Source of the DNA: Sipunculus nudus | Lineage: Eukaryota > Annelida > Sipuncula > Golfingiida > Sipunculidae | Length of the DNA: 64,000 nucleotides | Direction: 5' to 3' | Assembly: GCA_026874595.1 (NCBI GenBank) | Contig: CM049311.1 | Location: 6,671,676-6,735,675 of the forward strand | Part shown: piece after piece, positions 61,690 through 64,000 of the stretch | How positions within the stretch are numbered: the stretch's first letter is position 1 | Layout: every line of letters starts with the position of its first letter | The notes under the pieces: generated by a model | Told to the model about the DNA's origin: nothing | What the model saw: only the letters and a program-made list of their open reading frames with translations | Databases searched by the model: none | Translations under genes and position numbers: made by a program

Positions 61690-62088
61690 CCTGGCGCTTG
61701 AATTAATGACACAAAGGACGGTCTGTTCCCAGTTGGACGAGTCCCCGGGAAGATCGGAATAAAGGTTGGGATTTTCCTTCATGTTTTAAAACTCGACCAT
61801 CTCAACAATTCGATCCAGTTTGTCAGAGCTAAGAGGTTACCAATAAATTCCGCTATCATTCTTATCCAGGTTTTGGTCTTCTGCTTCAAATCTTCATATC
61901 TTACAAATAAAAAGTTGTTTTCATTACGATGGATCCAATATGACTTGGAATGGTCAAACCAGCTCCCGTACACTACATCCTTAGAGATGAACGCTTCGAA
62001 AAAACGCGTTCCAGGTTCCGTTCCAAGGACCACAAAAGGTGCAACTTGATGATAATGGAAGGAAGAAACTGCTACATCTTTTGGATTC
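61690..62088 (-). pseudogene. Cytosolic sulfotransferase fragment, frameshifted
   Basis: On the minus strand a strong pyrimidine tract and acceptor (TTCTGTTCACCTGTTAG) precede an exon starting at 62088. It encodes RNPKDVAVSSFHYH, the 3'-phosphate-binding region of PAPS-dependent sulfotransferases, then VVYGSWFDHSKSYW, FLFVRYEDLK, IRMIAEFIG and SSF, all in family order. The frame stops at 61779, but MKENPNLYSDLP, the expected continuation, follows at once in another frame, so a frameshift lies near 61785. No upstream exon with the 5' PAPS loop was found, and the final GDWKN region is not recognisable. Probably a pseudogene or an exon relic; an assembly error at the frameshift cannot be excluded. 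Confidence 0.7.
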
Positions 62089-62277
62089 CTAACAGGTGAA
62101 CAGAAGAAGAGTTAAAAAGGAGGATGGAACATTTTCCCTGAAATATCTTTTTATAAAGATAATTTTTTGCTAGAGGTAACCCCCCCCCCCCTCCATCCGA
62201 CCATACATGGTGAGAATAAACCTTCCGGACACCAGGAACATTGGTCAAGTTTCAATTCTGTAAACTTTCATTTGGAT

Positions 62278-62374
62278 GAGTTAATGCATTGAGATATAAC
62301 CCGGGGATGCTGTTGTTTTTGTGAATACCATATGATAACTAAGAAACTGGAGATAAACAACCCAGCATCCGAAA

Positions 62375-62421
<47 letters not shown>

Positions 62422-62863
62422 TTATTCGTACAAGGAAGTAAAGTACATTATATACAATGAACCGAAATATGAAATAAATGAAAAATATGCGGAAAGAAGG
62501 AAAGAAAAATCATAGTTCAGTCCATCTTTTACAAAATCGGTTGATAATAAATCAGTAAGTGTTTTAACCTCATTTATGCTGTGGCAACTGTATCTTTTTT
62601 TGAGTAATAGAAATGTCAAAAGAATGTTGAAATTCATATAGGCTGATTCCCGGATAATTTTAAATGTTCATGAATTTCAAGTTGTGATGTGTCCGTAATA
62701 ACGGATCCCCGCAAAAATGTGACTCCCTTTAACATAATATGGGATTCCGTCGGTCGGTACGTCATTGAGTTAATGCATTGAGATATAACCCGGGGATGCT
62801 GTTGTTTTTGTGAATACCATATGATAACTAAGAAACTGGAGATAAACAACCCAGCATCCGAAA

Positions 62864-62924
<61 letters not shown>

Positions 62925-63365
62925 TTATTCGTACAAGGAAGTAAAGTACATTATATACAATGAACCGAAATATGAAATAAATGAAAAATATGCGGAAAGA
63001 AGGAAAGAAAAATTATCGTTCAGTCCATCTTTTACAAATCGGTTGATAATAAATCAGTTGGTGTTTTAACCTCATTTATGCTGTGGCAACTGTATCTTTT
63101 TTTGAGTAATAGAAATGTCAAAAGAATGTTGAAATTCATATAGGCTGATTCCCGGATAATTTTAAATGTTCATGAATTTCAAGTTGTGATGTGTCCGTAA
63201 TAACGGATCCCCGCAAAAATGTGACTCCCTTTAACATAATATGGGATTCCGTCGGTCGGTACATCATTGAGTTAATGCATTGAGATATAACCCGGGGATG
63301 CTGTTGTTTTTGTGAATACCATATGATAACTAAGAAACTGGAGATAAACAACCCAGCATCCGAAA

Positions 63366-63428
<63 letters not shown>

Positions 63429-63769
63429 TTATTCGTACAAGGAAGTAAAGTGCATTATATACAATGAACCGAAATATGAAATAAATGAAAAATATGCGGA
63501 AAGAAGGAAAGAAAAATTATCGTTCAGTCCATCTTTTACAAATCGGTTGATAATAAATCAGTTGGTGTTTTAACCTCATTTATGCTGTGGCAACTGTATC
63601 TTTTTTTGAGTAATAGAAATGTCAAAAGAATGTTGAAATTCATATAGGCTGATTCCCGGATAATTTTAAATGTTCTTGAATTTCAAGTTGTCATGTGTCC
63701 GTAATAACGGATCCCCGCAAAAATGTGACTCCCTTCAACATAATATGGGATTCCGTCGGTCGGTACATC
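62278..63769. repeat. Three tandem ~500-bp units containing (TA)n
   Basis: Units at 62278-62766, 62767-63268 and 63269-63769 each begin GAGTTAATGCATTGAGATAT and end TTCCGTCGGTCGGTAC(A/G)TCA. They are nearly identical outside the TA tracts (62378-62419, 62866-62922, 63368-63426), which lengthen from unit to unit. On the minus strand TTGTACGAATAAAG is followed by the TA run, which resembles a retrotransposon 3' end with a simple-repeat tail. No coding capacity. Confidence 0.95.
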
Positions 63770-64000
63770 AGATGCTATGATCAGATCGCAAACAGAAACA
63801 CCCATAAGCCAAATAGCGGTCTCGCGAGATGTACTCTGGTCAGTGACCTTGAAAGGTCAAGTGAGTAAAAATAAGTTTTATTGCATAAAAGGTCGGCTCC
63901 CTTTGGCTTGCGTTTTCTGCATAGCTTTATGATATCATGCGTAATATCTGCTGTCGTCAATTAAGCGATCAAACGAGGTGGATAGAAGAAAGTGTAAACC
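63770..64000. other. Window edge, nothing recognised
   Basis: Unique sequence after the last tandem unit; no feature supported. Confidence 0.4.

Overview
The window is eukaryotic, AT-rich and intron-containing, and most of it is non-coding or repeat-derived. A bivalve or other lophotrochozoan mollusc is the likeliest source. This is inferred from lineage-typical content: tandemly duplicated secreted C-type lectins, tRNA-derived SINE heads, DIRS-type retroelement protein relics, Tigger-like and Helitron-like DNA elements, and long (TA)n tracts. No bacterial operon, rRNA, CRISPR or intact tRNA gene was seen.

Layout. (1) 3.3-5.1 kb: a divergent C-type lectin gene, 5' end not found. (2) 7.1-13.3 kb: repeat-rich, with a ~340-bp tandem array ending in a hairpin, and a separate interspersed family present in both orientations. 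(3) 16.6-18.8 kb: a two-exon gene for a 555-residue type II membrane protein joining two glycosyltransferase-like regions. (4) 18.8-28.4 kb: no convincing gene; SINE fragments, a 180-bp tandem duplication and microsatellites. (5) 28.4-33.7 kb, minus strand: a decayed retroelement mosaic with two distinct gag-like segments and a DIRS-type RT/RNase H, bounded by LTR-like ends that contain a tRNA-like segment, a tRNA-Pro-type primer-binding site and a possible 4-bp target duplication. (6) 32.4-57.7 kb: a three-copy segmental duplication. Each copy carries a four-exon secreted lectin gene (signal peptide, Trp-ladder TSP1-like exon, then a CTLD split over two exons, all introns phase 1) followed by a Tigger/pogo-like relic. 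(7) 57.7-64 kb: relics of a GIY-YIG retroelement and of a cytosolic sulfotransferase, then three tandem ~500-bp units that differ mainly in (TA)n length.

How the genes relate. The four lectins share intron phases and the WTS-(A/G)-VD core. They look like one expanding family, with QPD in the left gene and EPN/WND in the array. Array copies 1 and 2 are almost identical. Copy 3 is more diverged and has lost its stop codon. Breakpoints and a shared deletion in the LTR remnant give a duplication order: an ~8.7-kb duplication first, then a deletion, then a 7.14-kb duplication. The glycosyltransferase-like gene is a separate Golgi-type candidate with no visible link to the lectins. All gene models are read by eye from splice signals and phase; no search or transcript was available.
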